This document shows, piece after piece, positions 25,849-34,204 of a DNA stretch of 55,884 nt; position 1 is the stretch's first letter, and each line of letters begins with the position of its first letter. The stretch is from contig NZ_JAMDGZ010000054.1 in assembly GCF_028656935.1 (NCBI RefSeq), positions 1 to 55,884 on the forward strand, read 5' to 3'. Made by a program: the position numbers and the translations under genes. The notes beneath the pieces were generated by a model. That model was not told where the DNA came from, did no database searches, and saw nothing but the letters and a program-made list of their open reading frames with translations. The DNA comes from Pseudomonas rubra (GTDB lineage: Bacteria; Pseudomonadota; Gammaproteobacteria; Pseudomonadales; Pseudomonadaceae).

Positions 25849-27027
25849 ATGAATACATCCGTGGAGGCGCGAACCGGCAGCTGGCTGAGTGTCATCGCCC
25901 TGGCCCTGGCGGCGTTCATTTTCAACACCACTGAATTCGTCCCGGTGGCGCTGCTCAGCGACATCGGCCGCAGTTTTGAGATGTCCACCGCCCAGGTCGG
26001 GCTGATGCTGACCATCTATGCCTGGGTGGTGGCCCTGGCCTCGTTGCCGATGATGCTGCTGACGCGCAATATCGAGCGGCGCAAGTTGCTGATCATCGTC
26101 TTTGCCCTGTTCATCCTCAGCCATTTGCTTTCGGGGGTGGCGCAGAGCTTCGCCATGCTGCTGGTCAGCCGTATCGGCATCGCCCTGGCCCATGCGGTGT
26201 TCTGGGCCATCACCGCCTCGCTGGCGGTACGCGTGGCGCCGCCGGGGCAACAGGCCAAGGCCCTGGGTTTGCTGGCGACCGGCACTACCCTGGCGATGGT
26301 CATGGGCATCCCCCTGGGGCGGGTGGTGGGCGAGGCCCTGGGCTGGCGCACCACCTTCCTGGCGATTGCCGGGGTGGCCCTGGCAACCTTGTTGTGCCTG
26401 GTCAAATCCCTGCCGCTGTTGCCCAGCCAGAACTCCGGCTCGCTGCGCAGCGTGCCGATACTGTTCAAGCGCCCGGCGCTGGTGACCGTGTACATGCTGG
26501 TGGCGCTGGTGATTGCCGCGCAGTTCACGGCCTACAGCTACATCGAGCCGTTCGCGTTGAATGTGGCGCAGATCGGCGGTGAGATGACCACGGTGCTGCT
26601 GTTGCTGTTTGGCGGCGCCGGAGTGTTTGGTTCGGTGTTGTTCAGCCGTTACAGCGAGCGCTTCCCCCGGGGTTTTCTGATTGGTGCGATTGCGATACTG
26701 GCGACCTGTCTGCTGCTGTTGCTGCCGTTGTCCGGCGACTTCCGCCTGCTGGGCAGCTTGAGCGTGTTCTGGGGCGTTGCGATCATGTGCTTCAGCCTGG
26801 CGCTGCAATCCAAAGTGCTGGTTTTGGCCTCGGATGCCACCGACGTGGCCATGGCCATGTTCTCCGGCATCTACAACATCGGCATTGGCGCCGGCGCGTT
26901 GATCGGCAGCCTGGTCAGCGTGCACATGGGCCTGGGCAACATCGGCTTTGTCGGTGGCTCTCTGGCCCTGGCCGGGCTGCTGCTGTGCGCGGTGACCAGC
27001 CGTGGGAGCGGGCTTGCCCCGCGATGA
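25849..27027 (+). CDS. sotB: SotB-like sugar/drug efflux MFS transporter
   Basis: A 392-residue major facilitator with twelve hydrophobic segments. It has the DHA1 motifs NTTEFVPVALLSDIG after TM1, LMLTIYAWVVALASLP and the motif C-like TTLAMVMGIPLGRVVGEALGWR, as in E. coli SotB/YdeA, which exports arabinose, IPTG and some drugs. The ATG at 25849 has AGCAAGG upstream. The last nine residues (SRGSGLAPR) are encoded by a REP element that also supplies the stop codon. Confidence 0.85.
   Translation: MNTSVEARTGSWLSVIALALAAFIFNTTEFVPVALLSDIGRSFEMSTAQVGLMLTIYAWVVALASLPMMLLTRNIERRKLLIIVFALFILSHLLSGVAQSFAMLLVSRIGIALAHAVFWAITASLAVRVAPPGQQAKALGLLATGTTLAMVMGIPLGRVVGEALGWRTTFLAIAGVALATLLCLVKSLPLLPSQNSGSLRSVPILFKRPALVTVYMLVALVIAAQFTAYSYIEPFALNVAQIGGEMTTVLLLLFGGAGVFGSVLFSRYSERFPRGFLIGAIAILATCLLLLLPLSGDFRLLGSLSVFWGVAIMCFSLALQSKVLVLASDATDVAMAMFSGIYNIGIGAGALIGSLVSVHMGLGNIGFVGGSLALAGLLLCAVTSRGSGLAPR
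27001..27026. repeat. REP unit inside the 3' end of sotB
   Basis: CGTGGGAGCGGGCTTGCCCC GCGATG is a standard Pseudomonas REP sequence. It forms the last codons of sotB and most of its TGA stop. Confidence 0.75.
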
Positions 27028-27037
27028 GGCCTTGCGA

Positions 27038-27092
27038 TCAATCGCGAATCTTCAGCTCGCGCACTTTGCTAAAGCCTACCCGGCGTGACAGC
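27038..27092 (-). pseudogene. remnant of a second copy of the zinc-ribbon membrane protein gene
   Basis: On the minus strand this reads LSRRVGFSKVRELKIRD followed by TGA, which matches the C-terminus of the protein at 31231-31566 (LSRRVGFSEVRG... LLKIRD) with 13 internal residues and the whole N-terminus deleted. The remnant starts directly at the stop codon of the lipoprotein gene, exactly where the intact copy has its start. Confidence 0.7.
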
Positions 27093-27374
27093 TCAGTTCA
27101 TCGCATCAACGGGCAGCAGGGCGGTGTCGACCACCATATCCACCGGCAAGGTAACAATGGCAACTGCCGGGCAGACGATGGTCACCCAGCAGACCACAGT
27201 GGCGTAAGCGTCGTAACCTTCTCTATTGTGCGAGGTCAGTAGCTCGATGTTGGTCTGGGTGCCTGTGTAGTAATCGTGGTTGCTGTAGTTACTGATGCCA
27301 CGGGCGAGAAAAGTGCCGCAACTGGCCAGGGTCAGGGTCGAGGCCAGGAGCAAAGACGTGAAGATTCTAATGAT
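27093..27374 (-). CDS. YceK/YidQ-like lipoprotein, copy 1
   Basis: A 93-residue lipoprotein. The signal is IRIFTSLLLASTLTLASC with the lipobox LASC, and the mature part has CWVTIVCPAVAIVTLPVDM and a conserved end ALLPVDAMN, as in the YceK/YidQ family. No ATG, GTG or TTG lies at the right place: AAGGA is followed five bases later by ATC ATT, so I start at the ATC (27374). A TTG or CTG five codons earlier is the alternative but has no ribosome site. It overlaps the helicase 3' end by 8 bp. About 80% like the copy at 31568-31849 by eye. Confidence 0.6.
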   Translation of the reverse strand: MIRIFTSLLLASTLTLASCGTFLARGISNYSNHDYYTGTQTNIELLTSHNREGYDAYATVVCWVTIVCPAVAIVTLPVDMVVDTALLPVDAMN

Positions 27375-29391
27375 GCCATTCCTTAGCAACGACCGTATGG
27401 GGCTGTTCAAACAGTCTGGCCAATGTCGCCGGGATCGGTTGCGAGTTGACCATGATCAGGCGTTGCCCGGCCCGTGTCATGGCCATGTAGAGCTTTCGCG
27501 CGCTTTCTTCGATTGCCTGGGCGTTGCCTGCGCTACCCGCTGCATTTTCGAAGCCGCTTGCAAGCAATGGCTCAAGGCCGACCAGGAAAACCGTGTTGGC
27601 CTCAAGTCCCGTGGCCGTGTCGAGTCGGGCCAGGCGCAAGTAATCCGCCGCCTGGGCATGGGGCGTGGTTTGGCCTGTACTCAGGTTCCACAAGCGCTCC
27701 GTGCCCAGTGCTTGGCCCAGGCGTGTTTCCAGAAGTCGTTCGTTGACCCCCAGCCCGTACACCACCAACATACTGGATAGGGGGACGGCCAGTTGGTTCG
27801 AGCTCTCCCTAATTTCGTTACAAAGTTGTGATACAGCATCTTGCGGCGAATCGGAAATGACCAGCAGAGGGGGGTGTCCTGGTGTCATGCCCTCGAAGTC
27901 GGGTGTCAGAAAATCTTCTGCGTCAGCGTCGGTGTACTCCACCAGTACCTGGTTGGCCGCCTCCAGGATTCGTTGGGTTGTGCGGTAGGAACGGCGCAGT
28001 TTTTTCGTCTTGCCAGCGACATCCAGGCCGACACGCTTCCAGCTCAGCCGGCTTTTCATGAAACCCTGGTTGGGATCGGCACACAGGAACAGGCTACCTT
28101 GCAGTGGCTCAAGCGAGCGTTTGACGACTTGGAACCAGGACGGTGCGAAGAATTGTGCTTCGTCGATGAGAATGTGTCGGTAGAGGTTCAGCGTGCCATC
28201 CTGGGGTGCCAGGGTGATATCTCGCGGCAGCGAACTCCACAGACGCTTGCCTTTGCTAGCAAGGCCCTGCTTGACCATCTCGAACAGTTCCCAGAGCTGT
28301 ACGCGCTCTGCGGCGCGCAGGGCAAAGCCCTGACCGGCCCGGTCTACTTCGAGATAATGCGTTTGGCTAGTGATCATTGCATCATTGATGAAATCCAGCT
28401 CGTCTTGCAGTTGCTTGTTGTCGGGCTTGATTTGTGGCCAGCGTTTACGCGCCTCGGCAATCAGTTCAGCCACTTCCCTATTGGCAGCCATCGCCGGCTG
28501 ACTATTGTTTTGTCGGACCCATTGCTCCCTGAACCAGGCAAAGGCTCTCATGATTCGAAGGTTTTTCGGAATACGTCCATAGACCTGTTTGAGCCGTTGA
28601 TTGAGATCGACCACCACAGGCTTGTTGTGGATCAGCATCAATACCTGTTGCTCGGGGTGGGTCCTGGCCAGGAGCAGCGCACGGCTGACCGCGATCAGGG
28701 TCTTGCCACTGCCCGCGACGCCATTGACCAGGCGAATCGAGCAGTCTGTGGCTGTTTGCGACTGCTCCTCGGGCAAGTCCAGGTCAAGCTTGGCTGCCCA
28801 CTCCTGTTGGGTATCGAGGAAGTAGGGCAGTGTCTTGGCGCTGTTGTCGCGACGCAAGCTGCGTCGGGTCGTGCACTGCGCCGGAATTTCAGTTTCCGGG
28901 AACAGTCGTCCGAGCCAGGCTTGCTGAAGCTCATCGGGTTGGTTGACGAGTATTTTCGGCAGGTGCTGCTCACCTTCGTCCATGAACGTTTGCCGGGACA
29001 TCAAGCGAATGCCGGCGATGTTCTGCGGGTAAGCCTTGGCCAGCCGCGCAGTCTGCTCTGCCGTGCAGCCCCACATCAGCATGAGCTTGCTTATCGCGGG
29101 TGCGTTGTCGAGCAGGCCGTCCAGAGCCCGCAGGTTGTTCGCCAGGGTAGAAAAGTCTGCAAGCCCCGCCGGTTCGATCAGTTGGTCGGGGGAGAGGCTT
29201 TCGAAATCCGCATTGCAAACCACGATGGCCAGCCAGCAGCAGCCGTTGCGATGCAGGAAAAAGTCAGGGACCCACACGTCGGGTGCGATGCATTTTCGCA
29301 GAACGAAGCTGTCATCCAGTTTGTTGAAAACGCGCTTTAGTTGCATCTGACGCCCGGTAACATTGGCCCATTCGGGAATGTAGGTGGTCAT
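27367..29391 (-). CDS. UvrD-like SF1A helicase with degenerate nuclease-like N-terminus
   Basis: A 674-residue protein. Residues 1-70 have a strand pattern like nuclease/NERD domains (DVWVPDFFLHRNGCCWLAIVVCN), but the ExK position reads VVC, so any nuclease should be dead. The helicase core has Walker A GVAGSGKT (224-231), Walker B ILIDEAQFF, motif III FLCADPNQGF, the arginine block KKLRRSYRTTQRI, and motif V/VI (TATGLEANTVFLVG, KLYMAMTRAGQRL). It starts by ATGA overlap with the upstream helicase, so the two are one translational unit. Its last six codons (AKEWHH, stop) are shared with the lipoprotein gene start. Confidence 0.8.
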   Translation of the reverse strand: MTTYIPEWANVTGRQMQLKRVFNKLDDSFVLRKCIAPDVWVPDFFLHRNGCCWLAIVVCNADFESLSPDQLIEPAGLADFSTLANNLRALDGLLDNAPAISKLMLMWGCTAEQTARLAKAYPQNIAGIRLMSRQTFMDEGEQHLPKILVNQPDELQQAWLGRLFPETEIPAQCTTRRSLRRDNSAKTLPYFLDTQQEWAAKLDLDLPEEQSQTATDCSIRLVNGVAGSGKTLIAVSRALLLARTHPEQQVLMLIHNKPVVVDLNQRLKQVYGRIPKNLRIMRAFAWFREQWVRQNNSQPAMAANREVAELIAEARKRWPQIKPDNKQLQDELDFINDAMITSQTHYLEVDRAGQGFALRAAERVQLWELFEMVKQGLASKGKRLWSSLPRDITLAPQDGTLNLYRHILIDEAQFFAPSWFQVVKRSLEPLQGSLFLCADPNQGFMKSRLSWKRVGLDVAGKTKKLRRSYRTTQRILEAANQVLVEYTDADAEDFLTPDFEGMTPGHPPLLVISDSPQDAVSQLCNEIRESSNQLAVPLSSMLVVYGLGVNERLLETRLGQALGTERLWNLSTGQTTPHAQAADYLRLARLDTATGLEANTVFLVGLEPLLASGFENAAGSAGNAQAIEESARKLYMAMTRAGQRLIMVNSQPIPATLARLFEQPHTVVAKEWHH

Positions 29392-31148
29392 GGGGTCAGC
29401 CTTACCAGCCGGGCGTGGTCAACCAGCGATTGATACTGGGCGAACCATGCCTGGACTTCCTCGCGGGCATGGACGGGCTCAGCACGCAGGTGCGGACCGA
29501 TAATGATCAGTTTGGTCATGGCCCGGGTAATCGATACGTTCAACCGTTCGGGTTGGAAGAGAAACTCCGCCACAGCGCCGATGAAGACCTCATCACCGCT
29601 GGCCATGGACAAGATGATCAGCTCCCGTTCCTGTCCCTGCATGCGCTCGACGGTATCGGCCACGACCTGCTTCGCCGATTCACGGCCGAACTGTTTGATC
29701 AACAGTTGTTGAATCGCACGGCCCTGGGCGCGGTAGGGTGTCACGATACCTATCTGCGCCAGAGGCAAGCCACTGGCGTGGGCTGCCTGGCAGATGTCAC
29801 AAACCCATTGAGCATCAACAGGGTTGCGTGTTTTTGCCGTCCGATCCCCTGTGGGAATGAAGACCACACTCGCCTGTGGGTCAAAAATCTCTGCGAAGCG
29901 CTCAGGCACATCCCGCAGTTGCAACTGCCGTTGTTGGTTGGAGCCTGCTGCCATGAGCCGCTGTTTGTAGTACATCCTGCTGGGCCAGTCGGTCAGCCAT
30001 TGATTCATCCGGTAGGTCTGGTCGAGCATCACCGTATGTTCGGCCCGCTGCGAGGTGAGCCTGCTGAAGATCGACAGCGAGTCGTCGGCAAGCACCGAGC
30101 GCGACAACATCACCGGGGGTAACTGTTTCTGGTCGCCAATGAAAATGTAGCAGTTGCCTTTGCGCATGGCCATCAGGGCCAAAGGCAGCGTGATCTGGCT
30201 GGCTTCATCAAAGATGACGGTGTCAAAGCTATAGGCTTCAAGTCGACTGCAGGTGGCAAAGGGCGTAGCGCCGACAACATAGCCACCGTCGACCGGGAGG
30301 TCCTCCCAGTTGGCCAGGTCTTCGACATACGAAACGTTAGCGGCCAGGCCTTCCCTGGACCCGGCAACCTTTACCGTAGGTACACCACGTGCAGCGATCT
30401 TGTTCAACGCATTGTTGATCGCCATGTGCGTGTGCGAGGTCATTAGCACACGCTCGCCACGCGCCACCAAGCGTTCGGCAATCAGCGCCAATGCCCGGGT
30501 TTTCCCGGTCCCCGGCGGTCCCTGAATACAGGCGATGTGCTCGGCGCCCAGAGCCATGCCAACCGCCTCAGCCTGGCGATCATTGCAGCCATGCGCTTTA
30601 GCGAAAGCTTCGCCGTCCTTGATGTCCTGCGTAATGAAGTTGATTGCAGGCTCGGTTACCAGCAGCGGCAAAATACGCTGCCGACCCCTTGGGGAGGTGT
30701 TGATCTCATCCAGGGCACGCAGGTAATAGTCGGAAAGGTCAATGCCGTCCGGGTCGGCATAACAGGGACCAGAGTGGTAAAGCTCCCAGAGTAGACTTGC
30801 AAATTTTCCCTTCAGCAGCCAGCGGCCGTCTTCTTCGGCGACAAACTTCAGTTGTCCGCACAGGCGCTCCTGATCAGCTTGTCCGCTATGTAAAAGCAGG
30901 AGGTCATTGATTCGAAAGCGCGACTCGCTTTGATCAGTGTACGCCCAGATCTCATCGCCGCAGGGGCCACGTTCAAGCCGAGTGAATCCTTGCGTCCAAC
31001 CCTTTGCAAGCTTTCCTGCCAGTGGTTGGGCCCATACTTGAAGTAGCTGTGCCAGGTTTGCCTGTTTCTCCGCCTCGACGAAGTCATACAGAAACTGCAT
31101 CAGCTCTGAAGGGGCTGACCCGCAAGGTGTTCCATCCATGGTCTGCAT
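29388..31148 (-). CDS. Upf1/DNA2-like SF1B helicase
   Basis: A protein of about 586 residues. After an N-terminal region of about 190 residues of unknown fold comes the helicase core: Q-motif-like NDRQAEAVGMAL, Walker A GPPGTGKT, motif Ia TSHTHMAINNAL, Walker B FDTVIFDEASQITLPLA, motif III FIGDQKQLPPVM, DQTYRMNQWL, motif V VADTVERMQGQERE and motif VI LNVSITRAM. Start is uncertain: ATG 31148 is used here, while GTG 31181 and ATG 31139 are possible, and none has a strong ribosome site. It is the first gene of the two-helicase unit. Such pairs occur in phage-defence loci, but I know no named system of exactly this pair. Confidence 0.8.
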   Translation of the reverse strand: MQTMDGTPCGSAPSELMQFLYDFVEAEKQANLAQLLQVWAQPLAGKLAKGWTQGFTRLERGPCGDEIWAYTDQSESRFRINDLLLLHSGQADQERLCGQLKFVAEEDGRWLLKGKFASLLWELYHSGPCYADPDGIDLSDYYLRALDEINTSPRGRQRILPLLVTEPAINFITQDIKDGEAFAKAHGCNDRQAEAVGMALGAEHIACIQGPPGTGKTRALALIAERLVARGERVLMTSHTHMAINNALNKIAARGVPTVKVAGSREGLAANVSYVEDLANWEDLPVDGGYVVGATPFATCSRLEAYSFDTVIFDEASQITLPLALMAMRKGNCYIFIGDQKQLPPVMLSRSVLADDSLSIFSRLTSQRAEHTVMLDQTYRMNQWLTDWPSRMYYKQRLMAAGSNQQRQLQLRDVPERFAEIFDPQASVVFIPTGDRTAKTRNPVDAQWVCDICQAAHASGLPLAQIGIVTPYRAQGRAIQQLLIKQFGRESAKQVVADTVERMQGQERELIILSMASGDEVFIGAVAEFLFQPERLNVSITRAMTKLIIIGPHLRAEPVHAREEVQAWFAQYQSLVDHARLVRLTP

Positions 31149-31230
31149 CCGCACATTCTTGAGTTTGCGGGTAAGTGTCACATAATGTGTGTTTCGAGGC
31201 GAGCCGGGGCAAGCCCACCCACCCCGCGAA

Positions 31231-31566
31231 TCAATCGCGAATCTTCAGCAGCCCGTCGCACTTCAGGCAACGTACCTTCTTCAACCCGCGCACTTCGCTA
31301 AAGCCGACCCGGCGTGACAGTGCGGTGCCGGGTTCGTCTTTGTACAGGTGCAGCATCGCCGCGTTGCACAGCGGGCAGCGCACCAGCATCGCCAGTGGAA
31401 AGCTCAGAAAGCACAGGCCGAAAACCACCAGCATGTAGGTTGCGGCAATGCCTTTGGGCATCCAGTCGAACACTGTCAGCACCATCAAGGGCGCGCCGAT
31501 ATAGATGCTGAAGTCATTGATGTAGATGTTCAGAAACGCCACGCGGCTGTATTCGAGTTGCGGCAT
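31231..31566 (-). CDS. membrane protein with zinc ribbon
   Basis: A 111-residue protein with two membrane segments (about residues 19-35 and 41-62) followed by a cytoplasmic zinc-ribbon: CPLC (65-68) and CLKC (about 99-102). It starts one base after the stop codon of the lipoprotein gene, so the two are coupled. Function unknown. A deleted second copy lies at 27038-27092. Confidence 0.65.
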   Translation of the reverse strand: MPQLEYSRVAFLNIYINDFSIYIGAPLMVLTVFDWMPKGIAATYMLVVFGLCFLSFPLAMLVRCPLCNAAMLHLYKDEPGTALSRRVGFSEVRGLKKVRCLKCDGLLKIRD

Positions 31567-31567
31567 T

Positions 31568-31849
31568 TCAGTTCATCGCATCAACAGGCAGCAGGGCGGT
31601 GTCGACCACCATGTCCGCTGGCAGGGTGGCAATGGCAAACACCGGGCAGACGATGGTCACCCAGCAGAACACGGTGGCGTAGCCGTCATAACCCGTGGAG
31701 CCATGCATGGTCAGCAACTGGAAGTTGGCCTGGGTGCCTTTGTAGTAGTCAGCACTGCTGTGGCCGTTGGGGGTGCGTGCGATCAGGGTGCCGCAGCTGG
31801 TCAGGAGCAAGGTCGAGGCCAGGAGAAAAACGCTGGGGAGTTTGATGAT
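31568..31849 (-). CDS. YceK/YidQ-like lipoprotein, copy 2
   Basis: A 93-residue lipoprotein like copy 1: lipobox LTSC after IKLPSVFLLASTLL, then CWVTIVCPVFAIATLPADM and the identical end ALLPVDAMN. As in copy 1, the AAGGA ribosome site is followed by ATC ATC rather than a standard start; a CTG lies five codons upstream. This copy keeps its own upstream DNA and its downstream partner gene, so it is the ancestral locus. Confidence 0.6.
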   Translation of the reverse strand: MIKLPSVFLLASTLLLTSCGTLIARTPNGHSSADYYKGTQANFQLLTMHGSTGYDGYATVFCWVTIVCPVFAIATLPADMVVDTALLPVDAMN

Positions 31850-31904
31850 GCCATTCCTTAGCAGATAAACATTCGAGACGAGCGCGCATTCTCGCACAAT
31901 CAGG

Positions 31905-33428
31905 CTAGTACCCGTGCATCCCGCGTGCGCTGAAGTAATCTTCCAGCACCTGCGGCCCGGCACCGACCTGGGCCAGGGCGACGTAGCTGTCCGGCCGCAG
32001 CAAGTACACGCCATCGAGCTGCAAGCCGGAGCTTGCATGGGTGTCGCGCCATTCGAAGACCTCCAGCGGCATGCCGCGTTCGGCACACCAGGCCACCAGG
32101 CTGCCGCTGGCGGCGCCGTAGACCTGTACCTGCCAGCACATGCGCGCCAGCCCCGCGTAGTTGTCGTGGCCGCCGTCGCTGACCCAGGGCATACGTTCGC
32201 CGCCATGCACCTGGCCGGCGCAGCCGACGCTCAAGGGCATGTCGCGGTAGTTCAGGGTGATTTGCGAGACGGTGCGAAACAGCAACTCCCGCGCGGCCTT
32301 GAATGCGGCCACCCGCGGGATCAACAGTGGCGCCACCCGTGTGCGCACCAGGGTCGCCAGGCGGCCATCGGCGGTGATGAAATTGAACACTTGGTCGGTG
32401 GTCGACACCAGGCGCCGGGCGAAGGCGCTGCGCTCGATTTCATAGGTGTCGAGCAAGGTCTGGGTGGCCGAACCCTGCAACACCGCCGCCAGTTTCCAGG
32501 CCAGGTTGATGGCGTCGCCGATGCCGGTGTTCATGCCCTGGCCACCGGCCGGGCTGTGCACGTGGGCGGCGTCACCCAGCAGCAAGGCGCGGCCGCGGCT
32601 GAACTGCTCGGCCACGCGGTGGTGGACGCGGTAGGTGGAGAACCAGTTGACCCGGGTGATCTCGACCTTCAGGTGCTCCATGGCGCGGCGGCTGACATCC
32701 TCGAAACTCAAGTGCTCCGGGTGTTCGGCCCGCGCGTCGCGCACCGTTCCGATCAACCGCGTGCGGCCACTGCCCGCCAGCGGGAACACGGCGAGAAAGT
32801 CCGCCTCGTCGAGGTCCACATGCAGTTCGCCATTGAACGTCGGGCCCGCGCCGTCGACATCGGCGACATAGAACAGCTGCTCGTAGGTGCCGCCTGGAAA
32901 GCCAATGCCCAGAGCCTTGCGCACCGTCGAACGGGCGCCGTCGCAACCGGCCAGGTAGTCGGCTGCGCACACTTGCTCGACGCCATCGGCATGGCGCAGG
33001 CGAGCAGTGACACCCTCGGCGTCCTGGCTGAAGTCGAGCAGCTCGGTTTGCCGTTCGACGGCAACGCCAAAGCCCAGCAGGCGTTCGATCAACAGTTGCT
33101 CGTGCTGGTCCTGCGGGTAGATGTGCAGGAACGGGTAGGGCGTAAGGTCGCTGCCAATGGCGCTGAATGGCAGGCGCGCGGCGGCTTCGCCCTTGACCCA
33201 CAAATTGGCCGCCGGCACTTGGTGGCCCTGCTCGAGAATCGCCTCGGTCAGGTCCAGTTGGCGATACAGCTCCAGGGTCCGTGCTTGCACCGCCAGGGCC
33301 CGTGAGGTAGTGCCAGGGCCAGCGGTCTTGTCGATGATGCGCACTTTGATACCCAGCTTGCTCAACCACAGGGCCAGTACCAACCCGGTGGGGCCGGCGC
33401 CGATGATCAGCACGTCACAGCGGTTCAT
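31905..33428 (-). CDS. FAD-dependent aromatic monooxygenase (group A, PheA/TfdB type)
   Basis: A 507-residue flavoprotein with the N-terminal GxGxxG (DVLIIGAGPTGLVLALWL), the DG motif region YLAGCDGARSTVRKALG, and the second FAD motif GRALLLGDAAHVHSPAGGQGMN. The C-terminal 150 residues form the thioredoxin-like domain seen in phenol-type hydroxylases. It would hydroxylate an aromatic or similar ring using NAD(P)H and O2. The start has GAGGAG upstream. It follows the LysE-type exporter gene by 12 bp, so the two are an operon; the substrate is unknown. Confidence 0.85.
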   Translation of the reverse strand: MNRCDVLIIGAGPTGLVLALWLSKLGIKVRIIDKTAGPGTTSRALAVQARTLELYRQLDLTEAILEQGHQVPAANLWVKGEAAARLPFSAIGSDLTPYPFLHIYPQDQHEQLLIERLLGFGVAVERQTELLDFSQDAEGVTARLRHADGVEQVCAADYLAGCDGARSTVRKALGIGFPGGTYEQLFYVADVDGAGPTFNGELHVDLDEADFLAVFPLAGSGRTRLIGTVRDARAEHPEHLSFEDVSRRAMEHLKVEITRVNWFSTYRVHHRVAEQFSRGRALLLGDAAHVHSPAGGQGMNTGIGDAINLAWKLAAVLQGSATQTLLDTYEIERSAFARRLVSTTDQVFNFITADGRLATLVRTRVAPLLIPRVAAFKAARELLFRTVSQITLNYRDMPLSVGCAGQVHGGERMPWVSDGGHDNYAGLARMCWQVQVYGAASGSLVAWCAERGMPLEVFEWRDTHASSGLQLDGVYLLRPDSYVALAQVGAGPQVLEDYFSARGMHGY

Positions 33429-33440
33429 CGCAGGCGCTCC

Positions 33441-34055
33441 TCAGCGCTGGGCGAACGCCAGATTCAGGCCCAGGCCGGCAAAAGAGGCAGCAAAACTGCG
33501 GCGCAGCCAGTTCTGTACCTGCGGCGATTCAATCACCGCGCGACGGAACAGGTTGGCCAGCAGGCCATACAGCACAAACACGACGAAGGTCATGAGCATG
33601 AACACCGTGCTCAGGCTGAGCATCTGCCCGGTTACCGAGCCGCCCTTGGCGCTGATGAACTGCGGCAAAAACGCCAGGAAGAAAATCGTCAGCTTCGGAT
33701 TGAGGATGTTCAACAGGCAGGCCCGCAGGATCAGGCTGCCAGGGCTACCGACCGCGCTGTTGCTGTCGACGGCGAAGGCCGAGCGGTCACGCCAGGTGGC
33801 GTAGGCCAGGTACAGCAGGTAAGCGACGCCGACGAACTTCAGGCCCTGGAAGGCCAGGGCGCTGGTGTGCAGGATCGCCGACAGGCCCAGGACAGAGGCC
33901 AGCAGGTGCGGGACGATCCCCGCCGTGCAGCCCAACGCGGTGTAGAGGCTCGCGCGCTTGCCGGCCACCAGGGCAGTGGAGATGGTCAGGATCACGCCGC
34001 TGCCGGGAATCAGCACGACGATCAGTGACGTAATGAGAAAATCCAGGCTCGGCAT
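33441..34055 (-). CDS. LysE family exporter
   Basis: A 204-residue inner-membrane protein with about six helices and the LysE/RhtB motif LIPGSGVILTISTAL near the N-terminus, plus LNILNPKLTIFFLAFLPQF in the middle. Family members export amino acids or related small molecules. The ATG at 34055 fits the family; an ATG at 34082 would add nine residues. First gene of an operon with the FAD monooxygenase, so it may export that enzyme's substrate or product. Confidence 0.85.
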   Translation of the reverse strand: MPSLDFLITSLIVVLIPGSGVILTISTALVAGKRASLYTALGCTAGIVPHLLASVLGLSAILHTSALAFQGLKFVGVAYLLYLAYATWRDRSAFAVDSNSAVGSPGSLILRACLLNILNPKLTIFFLAFLPQFISAKGGSVTGQMLSLSTVFMLMTFVVFVLYGLLANLFRRAVIESPQVQNWLRRSFAASFAGLGLNLAFAQR

Positions 34056-34152
34056 CGCGACAGGCTCCCGCTCGTCAATCATTCAGAGCAAGTGTAAGAG
34101 CATTGGCAGGTTTTGCTAGTCGCTCGTCGGCACACGGCTGGTGCTCATGGGT

Positions 34153-34179
34153 TATCTGGATTACTATAAAATACAGATA
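34153..34179. promoter_or_regulatory. likely operator/promoter of the RES toxin-antitoxin operon
   Basis: TATCTG (34153-34158) and CAGATA (34174-34179) form an inverted repeat around an AT-rich centre with ACTATAAA, a plausible -10. It sits 26 bp before the antitoxin start, where an autorepressing antitoxin should bind. Confidence 0.45.
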
Positions 34180-34204
34180 TCCGATCTAATCGAAAGGGGG
34201 TTGT

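Noticed and set aside
27367..27410. Longer start (TTG at 27410) for lipoprotein copy 1
   Set aside because: It would add residues that exist only because the helicase gene overlaps here; copy 2 lacks the codon and there is no ribosome site.
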